A stretch of DNA of 63,146 nucleotides from Chloroflexota bacterium (GTDB lineage Bacteria; Chloroflexota; Dehalococcoidia; UBA2247; RBG-13-53-26), in NCBI GenBank assembly GCA_003551705.1, contig PUNJ01000059.1, forward strand, positions 1 through 63,146, read 5' to 3'. Below are positions 1-8,481 of this stretch, in pieces; the first letter of the stretch is position 1; every line of letters begins with the position of its first letter. The notes below the pieces were generated by a model. It did not search any database, had not been told where the DNA came from, and saw nothing but the letters and a program-made list of their open reading frames with translations. The translations under genes and the position numbers were made by a program.

Positions 1-535
1 CCAGGGCCTACGGGCCATGACTAGTTGACTGCGCAGGTACCAGGGCGCAAAAAAGGTTTACCTTATTGCGACGCGCCTGCAGGCGTGGCCTCCAGGCGTG
101 CATTTGAGCGGATCCTTTTTCCCAGGTCTTCGGCCCCCTTGCAGGCGGGTATAATCGTATAATCGGTCAGGCTCGCCCGTAACCCCCGCTAAAATCGCAT
201 CTGCTGAAGCGGTGGCGGGCATGTTATGAGTCGGATTTGTGCCGGGAGCCCGTGCGTGTAGGCACTCACTCTTTGTGACAGTATCGAGCTTGAGTTCGTT
301 CACTATACATGCAACCAGATTCTTTGATCAAAAGAATTCATCAGAACCACAGCGGCTATTTGTGAAGCCTTGGTAAGTGCTTGAATGTATTACTTAATCT
401 GCGTCCCGTGACCTTGCGGGATTCCGGCCTGAATACCCCCCGGCCTACATTTTCCTTTTGGACTGCATCAACGTCACCCATGAGCCGGGCTAGTTGATAC
501 AGCAGACTACGAAAACCCATGATGTCCCCTCCATG

Positions 536-799
536 TCATAGTGCCGACCATTCAATGCAGGTGTCCTCAATGCGCCGCTGCCGGCAGATGTAGCCAAGCC
601 GGTGCCGGGTCTCTATCCAGTACCGGTTGCCCACCTTGCGCCGTAGCCGCATAATGTAGAAGGGTAGGCTACCCTTCTGCGTGCCCTCAGGCCACACCTC
701 AAGCTCCAGGGCTCTGCGGGGGACTAACTGGCCCTCCCAGACCATCAGATGGTCCAGCAATCGTTGTTCGGTAGGAGTGAGCGTTTTTGGTCTTGGCAT
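536..799 (-). CDS. Stand-alone winged-helix DNA-binding protein (OmpR/PhoB-type Trans_reg_C domain)
   Basis: Translation LTPTEQRLLDHLMVWEGQLVPRRALELEVWPEGTQKGSLPFYIMRLRRKVGNRYWIETRHRLGYIC matches the OmpR-type effector wing pattern; no receiver domain present. Confidence 0.7.
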   Translation of the reverse strand: MPRPKTLTPTEQRLLDHLMVWEGQLVPRRALELEVWPEGTQKGSLPFYIMRLRRKVGNRYWIETRHRLGYICRQRRIEDTCIEWSAL

Positions 800-850
800 G
801 TCCCCCCTATTGCTGGTGTCCCGTCATTGTCTCACGGTATCCGGCCCGGG

Positions 851-1207
851 TCAAAACCTATCGCCCGGCGAAAGCCTCTTGTGGGCGGCCCTGGCCCGTT
901 CACTTGCCGCTGATGCACCATACCGGGCCAGCATGGAACGGCTACGCCACCCGGCAAGCTGCATAAGATCGCCCTCCGTGCCTTCATTCATCAGCCATAG
1001 GTGAGCGAACGTGTGCCTGAATAAGTGAGTATATGCATGGCTGATGCCTGCCTCTTTCGCCCTGTCCTTGACTATCTGATAAATACCAGAGGGTGTCATC
1101 GGCCCAGGTGTACCAAGCCATAAGCTATCACAGGCTGCCCGTGAATGACTGGCCCGCACCCGGAGGTATCTGTCAATGTCCCTGGAGGCCTTCGCACCAA
1201 AAGACAC
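851..1207 (-). pseudogene. Tyrosine recombinase C-terminal catalytic fragment (truncated integrase)
   Basis: [37 protein letters not shown] resembles the H-x-x-R / H(W)-Y active-site region. The same frame runs a little further upstream ([18 protein letters not shown]) and then meets a stop codon, so the N-terminal half is missing. Confidence 0.65.
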
Positions 1208-1710
1208 GACACGGGCCCGGCTGCCCTTGCCCGTGATTTGGAAGGCACGATGTGTGCATCATAGACGGACGCCTGAGCAGATGTCAATATCCTGAGAGCA
1301 TTACTCACCGAACGCGCTACGATTGTGGCAATAGGTGCCTGCTGAGAAGCAAGACCAGACACATACCAGGCGTGCGTACCGCAAAACGTACCGCACCAAC
1401 ACCGAGTGGCAGCAGCACCTTAGTCCCAGGCTGGCTTTAGCACTCAAACAGGTCGGGGCATATATTGAGCTATAAAGACAAGGCTGTCTGGGCGGACCTG
1501 GCCCGCCTGCGGTTGATTCTGCCTGCCAAGGACGGGAAACGGACGTCGGTTATATGGGTCGAATCCAGTCACGGGGTGTGTCGCCGAGTGCTGACACTCC
1601 ACGGCAGCGCGCTCATTGAAAACTCAGGGTGACCTTATGTTTACGCGAAAAACTGTAATGTTATACGTTTTTAATGTTTTGCCAGGCACCAAAGAAAAAG
1701 CCTGTAGGCA

Positions 1711-2014
1711 CCTTACATTACCTTACACAAATTAAGTTATTGTTAATCTCTCAGGCACGATTACCTTACATTACCTTACAAAAACAGGGTCCTACCTTAC
1801 AAAAATCGCTCAGGCGTGGACCGTGCCTGACCTTACAAACATTATCAACCTTACATTACATTACCTTACAAAAAAAAGGGCTAACCTTACAAAAATCGCT
1901 CAGGCGTGGACCGTGCCTGACCTTACCAACCTTACCAAAATTCTACCCAACCTTACCAAAATTGCTCAGGCGTGGACCGTGCCTGACCTTACAAACATTA
2001 TCAACCTTACCAAA
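1711..2014 (+). repeat. Direct-repeat (iteron-like) array: about 14 same-strand CCTTAC motifs plus three near-identical CAGGC-GTGGACCGT-GCCTG palindromes
   Basis: Counted by eye: CCTTAC near 1711, 1721, 1764, 1774, 1795, 1831, 1849, 1864, 1885, 1921, 1930, 1951, 1987, 2004. Palindromes at 1811-1829, 1901-1919, 1967-1985. Confidence 0.9.
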
Positions 2015-2049
2015 AAAACATAAGGGGGTCCCTAGTTTTTGGGTGCGTT

Positions 2050-2391
2050 ATGACAACCCTCGAACATAACATAAAATGTAAAGTGGGGATAGTAGACATA
2101 ATGATGCGGCAACCGATACGGCAACCTGGGGGCGAAATGGGTCAATCAAAGTGCGACATCTGCAGTACTCCCTACGCGCAGCATGCAATCTGCGACGGGT
2201 GCGGCATCCTGGCGGGGCCAGGGCACCTATACAGCCACGTGGTGACCGTCGCCGGGTTGAGGTTGAGTGATAGCTGTGCTGACTGCCGGGATCACCGGCT
2301 CGAACTGGTCGCTGCAGGCGACAAGTACAGCCTGGCGCTGGCCAGGTTAATCAAAGCGGATGAGGGCGGGACGCTGGGCTTCCTGCAGTAA
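2050..2391 (+). CDS. Small Cys-rich (zinc-binding-like) orphan protein of the integrated element
   Basis: KCDICSTPYAQHAICDGCG...DSCADC cysteine-pair spacing; ORF directly downstream of the repeat array. The true start may be internal. Confidence 0.5.
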   Translation: MTTLEHNIKCKVGIVDIMMRQPIRQPGGEMGQSKCDICSTPYAQHAICDGCGILAGPGHLYSHVVTVAGLRLSDSCADCRDHRLELVAAGDKYSLALARLIKADEGGTLGFLQ

Positions 2392-2403
2392 GGAGGGGGG
2401 CAA

Positions 2404-2583
2404 TTGAGTAGCATAACCAACGGGTACCAGGGCGCTGGCCCGGCTGCTGGCCGCATGGAAAGCAGGCCAGCAGGCCGTGCCTTCGCCTCAAAGGTTCGCA
2501 CGCAGGCCGATTGCCTGACCTGCCCGCATTGGCAAGGGCCGTACTCGTTGCTGTATCGCTTGCTGCATTGCATCGCCACCTGA
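2404..2583 (+). CDS. Small orphan ORF with TTG start (about 59 aa, Cys-containing)
   Basis: Strong SD-like 'aaggaggggggcaa' just before TTG; LSSITNGYQGAGPAAGRMESRPAGRAFASKVRTQADCLTCPHWQGPYSLLYRLLHCIAT*. Not in the supplied ORF track. Confidence 0.4.
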   Translation: MSSITNGYQGAGPAAGRMESRPAGRAFASKVRTQADCLTCPHWQGPYSLLYRLLHCIAT

Positions 2584-2622
2584 ACCAGTCCCTCAAATCG
2601 CCGGTCGGGGTCCGGCACCATG

Positions 2623-2880
2623 CTACTCTGTGCCTTCGCCGGCCAGTAGGCGGAGGGTAAGCCGGCGGGAATTCTCGGATGTTACCGTAACCACCCAATC
2701 ACCCTCGCCGACATCCTCCGGCTGGGGCTCACCGGCGAGGAGGACATGAAACCGGGCCGCCGCTTGTGGCCTGGCCATAGCCTCCAGCTTTGCTAATCTA
2801 CGCTCTATGCTGTCCATCGCCACCTCCGTTAATCGCTTCTTCCAGACGGGCAAGTCGTATCTCGAGGCTGGCCGTCTCAC
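2623..2880 (-). CDS. Small orphan protein (MDSIERRLAKLEAM... likely start inside this ORF)
   Basis: Open frame with amphipathic N-terminal helix; lies in a minus-strand run of small element ORFs. Confidence 0.45.
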   Translation of the reverse strand: MRRPASRYDLPVWKKRLTEVAMDSIERRLAKLEAMARPQAAARFHVLLAGEPQPEDVGEGDWVVTVTSENSRRLTLRLLAGEGTE

Positions 2881-3100
2881 AGGCCTTCAGCCCTATACTG
2901 GCCAGGTAGCCCACGGTCCGGGCTCGGATGAATATGTCGCCGGACGTCGAATGTAGCACCTCGTCGATCAGGCAGGCAAGCGTACGCAGAAGCCCGCCCG
3001 CGGTTTCAATCTCTTGGTTTGACACGCGTATAGCCTCCAGCCCGCATCGTTTTGTAGGCTGTCCTGCCCGTCTCATTCGAGCGTACTGGCGACTATACAC
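2798..3100 (-). CDS. Small orphan helical protein
   Basis: SNQEIETAGGLLRTLACLIDEVLHSTSGDIFIRARTVGYLASIGLKACETASLEIRLARLEEAI; coding-like composition in a minus-strand gene run. Confidence 0.45.
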   Translation of the reverse strand: MYSRQYARMRRAGQPTKRCGLEAIRVSNQEIETAGGLLRTLACLIDEVLHSTSGDIFIRARTVGYLASIGLKACETASLEIRLARLEEAINGGGDGQHRA

Positions 3101-3129
3101 CCTAGCTTGCTCGCGGTTCTTAAATGGTA

Positions 3130-3276
3130 TCAGTCAACTTCTAGCTCGCTGGCGATCTCGGCGCGGACTCTGGCAAGCTGGTCCCGTAGCCCCGCAACCT
3201 GCCCGTGGTCGCCGGACTCAAGGGCGCTGACAATCGCCTTTTGCAGTTGTTTGATCTCACTCAGTCTACCTGTCAT
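3130..3276 (-). CDS. Small orphan ORF (48 aa)
   Basis: ATG...TGA frame: MTGRLSEIKQLQKAIVSALESGDHGQVAGLRDQLARVRAEIASELEVD*; coiled-coil-like. Too short for the supplied ORF track. Confidence 0.45.
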   Translation of the reverse strand: MTGRLSEIKQLQKAIVSALESGDHGQVAGLRDQLARVRAEIASELEVD

Positions 3277-3486
3277 TTTTCACCTCTTTCTTTGGGTAGG
3301 GGGTACCGCTGTGGGGAAAGGAGAAGGGTATGGAAACCCCAAGCCCACGGCGTCCGCGGCTCCCTCAATGATGACACGCCCTTTTTGGCTTCGCTGAAGC
3401 TGCAATTATGCGGCTTGCCCCCTCACGTTTGTAGACTAGTACCTTCATTCTGCCTCCCCCGTTTCTCTAGTTACTTCGCCAAATGA

Positions 3487-3855
3487 TTATTGTGCGAGGC
3501 ATATTCCTGCTGTTATGTCTAGTCCCGTGCCTAGCTTCTGTCTCACAGGCTGTATATCGCATGACTTTTCTCGCTTTAGCCGGCCGTTTCGGGTCTTTAG
3601 CCGGAGAATTGCGGCGTCCTTTATGAAGTCCCAACCCAGGCGATTAGCACACCCTTCGTGGAGGGCAATGCCGCCAGTCGCTCCCATCCAGAAAACGAAA
3701 GCTCCGGCGATCGCTTCGCCACAGAAGAAACACTCCTCGGCGTTATGGAGGATGCCCGCCCGTATCAGTCCTTGTGTGTTCGGGTCCTGCTTATTGTGGC
3801 AGCTCATTGCCCCGCCTCCGGATGATGCCAGTCCCGCGTTGTGGTAAACCTGCAA
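3487..3855 (-). CDS. Orphan element protein, possible metal-binding (ECFFCGEA...HEGCANRLGWDF)
   Basis: Overlaps the end of the primase-polymerase gene; CxxC and H/C residues. Confidence 0.5.
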   Translation of the reverse strand: MQVYHNAGLASSGGGAMSCHNKQDPNTQGLIRAGILHNAEECFFCGEAIAGAFVFWMGATGGIALHEGCANRLGWDFIKDAAILRLKTRNGRLKREKSCDIQPVRQKLGTGLDITAGICLAQ

Positions 3856-5576
3856 CCGGCCATAAGTTTGAAGTCCAGCTCCAGGCCATTAGGGTTCTTC
3901 TCCGGATTTACCCAATTCTTACATTTCCGGACGGCCACCTTGCCAGCGTCCATGTTGAGATATAGCCGGGGCTTCTCCAGGCCAAAGCTACCACCTCTCC
4001 CCAAACTCGCTCCCGGATTCTTCTGTAGAGCAATGATGGCAATACCGCCTCTCAGCTTTTCATGTATCTGGCGTATCCATTCACCTACAATGTAGAATTC
4101 ACCGGATACCTCGAGAAAGTCGATAATGTTGACGGCTTCCGGTCGGATCACGTCCGGGAAGTCTGAGCTCCGCTCTTCTGCTGTGAAGGTCCATTCCTCG
4201 AGGCCAGTACCATCGAATAGCTCCAGACGACTGGCTAGCTCGGTTTCCCCCATTTCCGAGGACTGGTAGAAAATCGCAAAGTCCCTCATGTTCTTGTAGA
4301 CGAAATTCAAGAGAAACGCCGTCTTGCCAGCATCGGGCGCGCCCGCGATGACAATGACGTTGCCGGGGTAACACTTAAACATCCGCTCAATGCCAAAAGG
4401 CCAGCGGAGGTCCAGGGGCGTCCGGCTGCCCGCTCGCTTAAAATCAATCGGCCTGACTGCTGTATCGACGTGGCGAAAAAGGCGACTATCCTTGGGATGC
4501 TGTTCGATCTCGCCGGCTACACGGAGGCGTGACATGATCAGGCGTCGGTTTGATTTCTCGCTGTCCGACCGGATGCCAAGTTCGCGATCCATGTCGACGT
4601 AGGAGAACCAGCCCTTTTGGTCCCTGGTCCACTCGCTCACTCGCTTAATGAGCGGAGGTGCTTTTGTTGCGCTCTTCTCCGAAGATGCCGCTTTTTTTGC
4701 GCTTTCTGTTGCGCTTTTGTTGCGCTCTGTGTCAAAGCTGGCATCTGGAGGACTATTATTATCGCGCGTATATAACCATTGGTCCCACGCCTGCTCCACA
4801 CCTGGCAGCGCAACATTTCCGCAACAGAAAGCTGTTGCGTCAGGCGTATATCGTGACCCACTGGCCGCAACCTTCCGGACTTCATCCTCTGTAAGTGGAG
4901 GTCGGCATTGCTGGCGGTTGGTTTCAAGCAATGCGGCTTCAATCGCTGCTTGCGTCATACCGCGCTTCCGCATGGTGCCGGCCAAACTGAGCAAAGTATG
5001 GTTTCGCCGGGTCTCTGGTATCAGCCCCCCCACCGGCTCCGCTGCCTCCGCCGTAGCCTTCGGTTTCGCCTTGAGTGCCTCCGCCGCTGCTAGCGGTAGC
5101 TGGTCCCAGGCGTAGAGATTGTCAGGTGTCGGCATGATCTCCAGGACGTAGGCCCCCGGCCCGTTCGAGCCCACCACATTCACGAAACCGCCGTTGCCCC
5201 GACTGTCCACACCTGGCAGCAAACCGGCGACTGTCTTAACGGGGAAGCCCGGACTGGCGAAGTAGAAGTGAGACCCGCCCCGCGGGGTCCTGACGTGTGG
5301 CTTGAGGCCAGCAGCCTCGAACAGCTTCGCCGCCTCCGCGGTGTCGCAGTCAAAGACAACGACTTTGCCAGTCACGATGCCCCATAGTTTGGGCCGCAAG
5401 CTGTCTTGCCAAGTATGAAGCTCGGTATCGGTCGGTTGCTGGTCCTGATACCGCGCCCAAGGCACACGTGGCGCTTTGCCGGTATCGCCGCCCCCGGAGG
5501 GAATGAGGCTATATCCCAGCGTGTGTAGCTTCCAAACAACGGGGTAGATATCAACCGCGGCAGTCATCGTCCGCAC
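3804..5576 (-). CDS. Bifunctional DNA primase/polymerase (prim-pol) with C-terminal AAA/RecA-like ATPase; element replication protein
   Basis: N-term LHTLGYSLIPSGGG..GKAPRVPWARYQ...VVFDCDT...RTPRGGSHFYF (prim-pol motifs), PriCT-like helical middle, C-term PGNVIVIAGAPDAGKTAFLLNF (Walker A). Confidence 0.88.
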   Translation of the reverse strand: MRTMTAAVDIYPVVWKLHTLGYSLIPSGGGDTGKAPRVPWARYQDQQPTDTELHTWQDSLRPKLWGIVTGKVVVFDCDTAEAAKLFEAAGLKPHVRTPRGGSHFYFASPGFPVKTVAGLLPGVDSRGNGGFVNVVGSNGPGAYVLEIMPTPDNLYAWDQLPLAAAEALKAKPKATAEAAEPVGGLIPETRRNHTLLSLAGTMRKRGMTQAAIEAALLETNRQQCRPPLTEDEVRKVAASGSRYTPDATAFCCGNVALPGVEQAWDQWLYTRDNNSPPDASFDTERNKSATESAKKAASSEKSATKAPPLIKRVSEWTRDQKGWFSYVDMDRELGIRSDSEKSNRRLIMSRLRVAGEIEQHPKDSRLFRHVDTAVRPIDFKRAGSRTPLDLRWPFGIERMFKCYPGNVIVIAGAPDAGKTAFLLNFVYKNMRDFAIFYQSSEMGETELASRLELFDGTGLEEWTFTAEERSSDFPDVIRPEAVNIIDFLEVSGEFYIVGEWIRQIHEKLRGGIAIIALQKNPGASLGRGGSFGLEKPRLYLNMDAGKVAVRKCKNWVNPEKNPNGLELDFKLMAGCRFTTTRDWHHPEAGQ

Positions 5577-5746
5577 CTGTCCAAATACTCCTCGAGTGCC
5601 CGCCGGGGGATGATGACACGCCTATCTGAAATGCGAATTGCGGGAATGCGGCCTTGAGCGATCAGATTGCGTAGCGTTCGCTCACATAGCCCGAGCTCAA
5701 GCGCAGCTTCTTTCACACTCAGAGTTAAGCGCTCATCTGCTGGCAT
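5564..5746 (-). CDS. Excisionase/MerR-type helix-turn-helix protein
   Basis: MPADERLTLSVKEAALELGLCERTLRNLIAQGRIPAIRISDRRVIIPRRALEEYLDRCGR. Confidence 0.82.
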   Translation of the reverse strand: MPADERLTLSVKEAALELGLCERTLRNLIAQGRIPAIRISDRRVIIPRRALEEYLDRCGR

Positions 5747-5948
5747 CGGGAACGCCTTCCGGCCAGAGTTGGCGTTCTGCGACGCCCAGGGCAGCAGCGA
5801 GCCGCCCTCGGACGCTGGGCCCTGGGTAAGCATTGTAGCGCTCAATCTGGACGATCCGAGCTGTCGAGACGCCCGTCGTTGCGGACAGCTCCAGTATCGA
5901 CCAGCCTTGAGTTTTGCGAATCTCTTTCAGCCGATTCATCTTCTCCAC
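5733..5948 (-). CDS. XRE-family HTH transcriptional regulator
   Basis: MEKMNRLKEIRKTQGWSILELSATTGVSTARIVQIERYNAYPGPSVRGRLAAALGVAERQLW. Confidence 0.85.
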   Translation of the reverse strand: MEKMNRLKEIRKTQGWSILELSATTGVSTARIVQIERYNAYPGPSVRGRLAAALGVAERQLWPEGVPDASR

Positions 5949-5953
5949 CTTGA

Positions 5954-5987
5954 CAGGTAGCGATCAATTATTATATTATTATACCTG
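5954..5987. promoter_or_regulatory. Candidate operator/promoter region between the XRE gene and the rightward genes
   Basis: Inverted repeat CAGGTA (5954-5959) / TACCTG (5982-5987) flanking an AT-rich core, next to a TTGACA-like box on the minus strand. Confidence 0.4.
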
Positions 5988-6027
5988 AACATGGTTGTCA
6001 ACTGCTACGGCTTACGGAGGACGTGAA

Positions 6028-6132
6028 ATGAAGTATTATTATAACATACACAACAAAAACGACAAAAGAGCGAGTATAGCGTTACGCCTTAGCGTTAATG
6101 CACGGCGGGTATTATGTGGAAAGTCGAATTAG
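6028..6132 (+). CDS. Putative 34-aa leader ORF overlapping the start of the next gene
   Basis: Strong SD 'cggaggacgtgaa' before ATG; MKYYYNIHNKNDKRASIALRLSVNARRVLCGKSN*; its stop lies 19 nt inside the 6114 ORF. Confidence 0.45.
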   Translation: MKYYYNIHNKNDKRASIALRLSVNARRVLCGKSN

Positions 6133-6956
6133 GTGTAGCCAGATATAGGACCCTGAAGCTGAGGGAGGGCATTCTTGTGCCTGAAGGCCGGCTAGAGGGC
6201 ATACTCTGGCCCTTCAGAAACCCTACTTTGCCCACAGACTTCTATAATGTGAGGGACGCCAAGACAGCTATTGAATTCTGCCGTGAATACGCCCCCCTGG
6301 GCTATGACTGTCTTACCGCTGACAAGGTGGGTGGCGACCCGCTCGAATGGGTGCTAACTCATGCAGGCAATGTCAGGTTTGTCCTCGACATGGTTTACGC
6401 TTTGGGACAGCATGACGCTAGCAGTCTCTACGACCTGGTAAGGGACAATGCTCTGGAAGTCCACTTGACAGACACAGCAGGTCAGCCGGTCGGCTCTCCC
6501 ATCACGGGGCTCTTCCGTACACCACATCTTTTGAAGTATGCCGCCGGTTGTGACTATCGCGAATTGATTCTATGGTTACCCGCTCAGGAGCAGGACATCT
6601 TGGATATCGTCCCAGGCTTGGTGACAGATATTGTGAATGACAACACACAGAACATGGGGCAAGAGTTATGGAGCGATGTCCGAACTGATGGCACCCAATT
6701 CCTATGGGTGCATAAGTTTCGGTCGCTTCTCGAGGCTATATGGTCTATGGTCGGAGATTTGGCCGTCAAAGGTGTGGCCAACCCTTCGCGGCTTCGCCGC
6801 TGTGAATGGTGTGGGGCCATTTTCGAGGTTACTGACAAGAGACAGAAATTCTGCCCGCCGGTGGAATCACCCTTCGTCAGCAGGCAACAATCCCCCTGTG
6901 GACTGAGTTATCGCCAAAAGAAGCTAAGAGATAAGGCAAGCGGAGGCACATCATGA
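6114..6956 (+). CDS. Element protein with C-terminal zinc-finger-like motif (CEWCGAIFEVTDKRQKFCPP...CG), translationally coupled to the integrase
   Basis: 280-aa ORF, 4-nt overlap with the integrase start, C-terminal CxxC...C...C cluster. Confidence 0.75.
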   Translation: MWKVELGVARYRTLKLREGILVPEGRLEGILWPFRNPTLPTDFYNVRDAKTAIEFCREYAPLGYDCLTADKVGGDPLEWVLTHAGNVRFVLDMVYALGQHDASSLYDLVRDNALEVHLTDTAGQPVGSPITGLFRTPHLLKYAAGCDYRELILWLPAQEQDILDIVPGLVTDIVNDNTQNMGQELWSDVRTDGTQFLWVHKFRSLLEAIWSMVGDLAVKGVANPSRLRRCEWCGAIFEVTDKRQKFCPPVESPFVSRQQSPCGLSYRQKKLRDKASGGTS

Positions 6957-8152
6957 GAGGCAGCATAAAGCAACGCTCAAAGGGAACCTGGACAATCACA
7001 ATCGTCACGGGGAAGGACGCCGCTGGGAAGCGTATCAGGCATTACGAGACTGTCACGGGCAGCAAGGACCGGGCCGATACCCGCCTAGCCGAGCTCATAG
7101 TGGAGCTTTCCAAAGGCACCTACGTCAAGACCCCACGGGCCTTGACCGTGGGCGAATACCTGAGCCAATGGATGGCCAGCCAGTCCACGAGGTGCCGCCC
7201 AAAAACTATGGAATGGTATGGGAACATTGTCAAGAACCGGCTATCTCCTGAGCTAGGGCATATTCCATTGTCACAGTTAAGGCCTTCTCACGTGGCGCAG
7301 TACTTCGCCAAGTTAAGAGACAAGGGCGCGACTTTGACCCTGGCCGCCGGCGATTATAGAACGCTGAGGAAGGCCCTGCGTGATGCCGTAAAGCTCGGGA
7401 TCGTGGGCATTAACGCTTGTGCGGGCGTTTCACCCCCGAAGCCCCAGGACCAGGATATGCAGGTATTGAACCCCGCCGACCTGGGAAGATTCTTGGCTGC
7501 CGTTGAGCAAGCCCCTTTCCCGTACGGTGCCTTGTATCGTACCATGCTTTATACTGGCCTCCGGCGAAATGAAACCCTGGCCCTGACCTGGGGCAATTTG
7601 GACCTTGAACTATGCACGCTTCGGGTGGTCAACGCCCAATGCCACGTGAACCGGGTATTCACCTTGCTGCCGCCCAAGACACGGGCAGGCCGCCGCGCTG
7701 TAGACTTGCCGCCATCCCTGGCCGTATACCTCCGGGAATACCGGGCGAAGGTGGAGGGCCAGAGGGCTATGATAGGCAAGCCATTAACCGATAGCGATTT
7801 TGTATTTGCCCAGGTGGACGGCAGCCCCCTCTTGCCGGGGACGGCCAGCCAGACCTTCCGAAAGATCATTCGTAAGACCGGCCTCAATATCAGGCTTCAC
7901 GATCTCCGGCATACCTACGCCTCAGTAATGATAGCCGCCGGCGTGAACGTACGGACCTTAAGTCAGTCTTTGGGCCATGCCCAGGTTAGCACCACGCTTA
8001 ATGTCTACTCGCACATGTTCCCTGGGGCTGGTAAGACAGCCGCCGCCGACTTTGACCGGGTGGTCAGTCCTTGGGTGGAAAATGCCGACAATTGCCGACA
8101 AGAAGAGGACTCTGGAGAATTCTGCCGACAAAATGCCGACAACCCGTTTTGA
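6953..8152 (+). CDS. int: Phage-type tyrosine recombinase (integrase)
   Basis: SAM-like N-terminal domain (VGEYLSQWMASQSTRCRPKTMEWYGNIVKNRL) and catalytic TGLRRNE...HDLRHTYASVMIAAGVNVRTLSQSLGHAQVSTTLNVYSHM. Confidence 0.95.
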   Translation: MRGSIKQRSKGTWTITIVTGKDAAGKRIRHYETVTGSKDRADTRLAELIVELSKGTYVKTPRALTVGEYLSQWMASQSTRCRPKTMEWYGNIVKNRLSPELGHIPLSQLRPSHVAQYFAKLRDKGATLTLAAGDYRTLRKALRDAVKLGIVGINACAGVSPPKPQDQDMQVLNPADLGRFLAAVEQAPFPYGALYRTMLYTGLRRNETLALTWGNLDLELCTLRVVNAQCHVNRVFTLLPPKTRAGRRAVDLPPSLAVYLREYRAKVEGQRAMIGKPLTDSDFVFAQVDGSPLLPGTASQTFRKIIRKTGLNIRLHDLRHTYASVMIAAGVNVRTLSQSLGHAQVSTTLNVYSHMFPGAGKTAAADFDRVVSPWVENADNCRQEEDSGEFCRQNADNPF

Positions 8153-8160
8153 TTTAGGCG

Positions 8161-8232
8161 TGAGCCGGGTGGGATTCGAACCCACGACGCCCTGATTAAA
8201 AGTCAGGTGCTCTACCACTGAGCTACCGGCCC
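8161..8232 (-). tRNA. tRNA-Lys (anticodon UUU), likely attachment site of the element
   Basis: Reverse complement GGGCCGGTAGCTCAGTGGTAGAGCACCTGACTTTTAATCAGGGCGTCGTGGGTTCGAATCCCACCCGGCTCA folds as a cloverleaf; anticodon loop CTTTTAA. No encoded CCA. Confidence 0.93.
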
Positions 8233-8481
8233 GACAACCATACTATTTTACCCGATTCGTGAGATAATTTCTTCCCTCTGAACGCCTCTTTTAGCATTAT
8301 CGGAAGTGAATACCGGCAGACCTCGCTTTCAAGATATTGGTAGGCGACCAGGTGCATCAGCGCAGGGTACGCATGAAGCCAGGTTTATTCACAGGTCAGG
8401 CATGGCCGACAGGGAGGGCAGGTTCTTATCAACCAGCCTGCAAGAAAGTGTTCTACCTCGTTTCGAACCGAAATGGGACGT

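Noticed and set aside
1711-2014. CRISPR array
   Set aside because: Repeats are too short (6-19 bp) and irregularly spaced (90 and 66 bp between palindromes), with no unique spacers of constant length and no cas genes.
1674-2069. ORFs 1674-2069 and 1823-2023 (LTLQK / DLTNIINLT repeats)
   Set aside because: The peptide repeats simply translate the CCTTAC DNA array in two frames; no SD and no independent protein signal.
8153-8160. Left/right att duplication inside the window
   Set aside because: No second copy of the tRNA-Lys 3' end was found in 1-8160 by eye, so element borders are not claimed.
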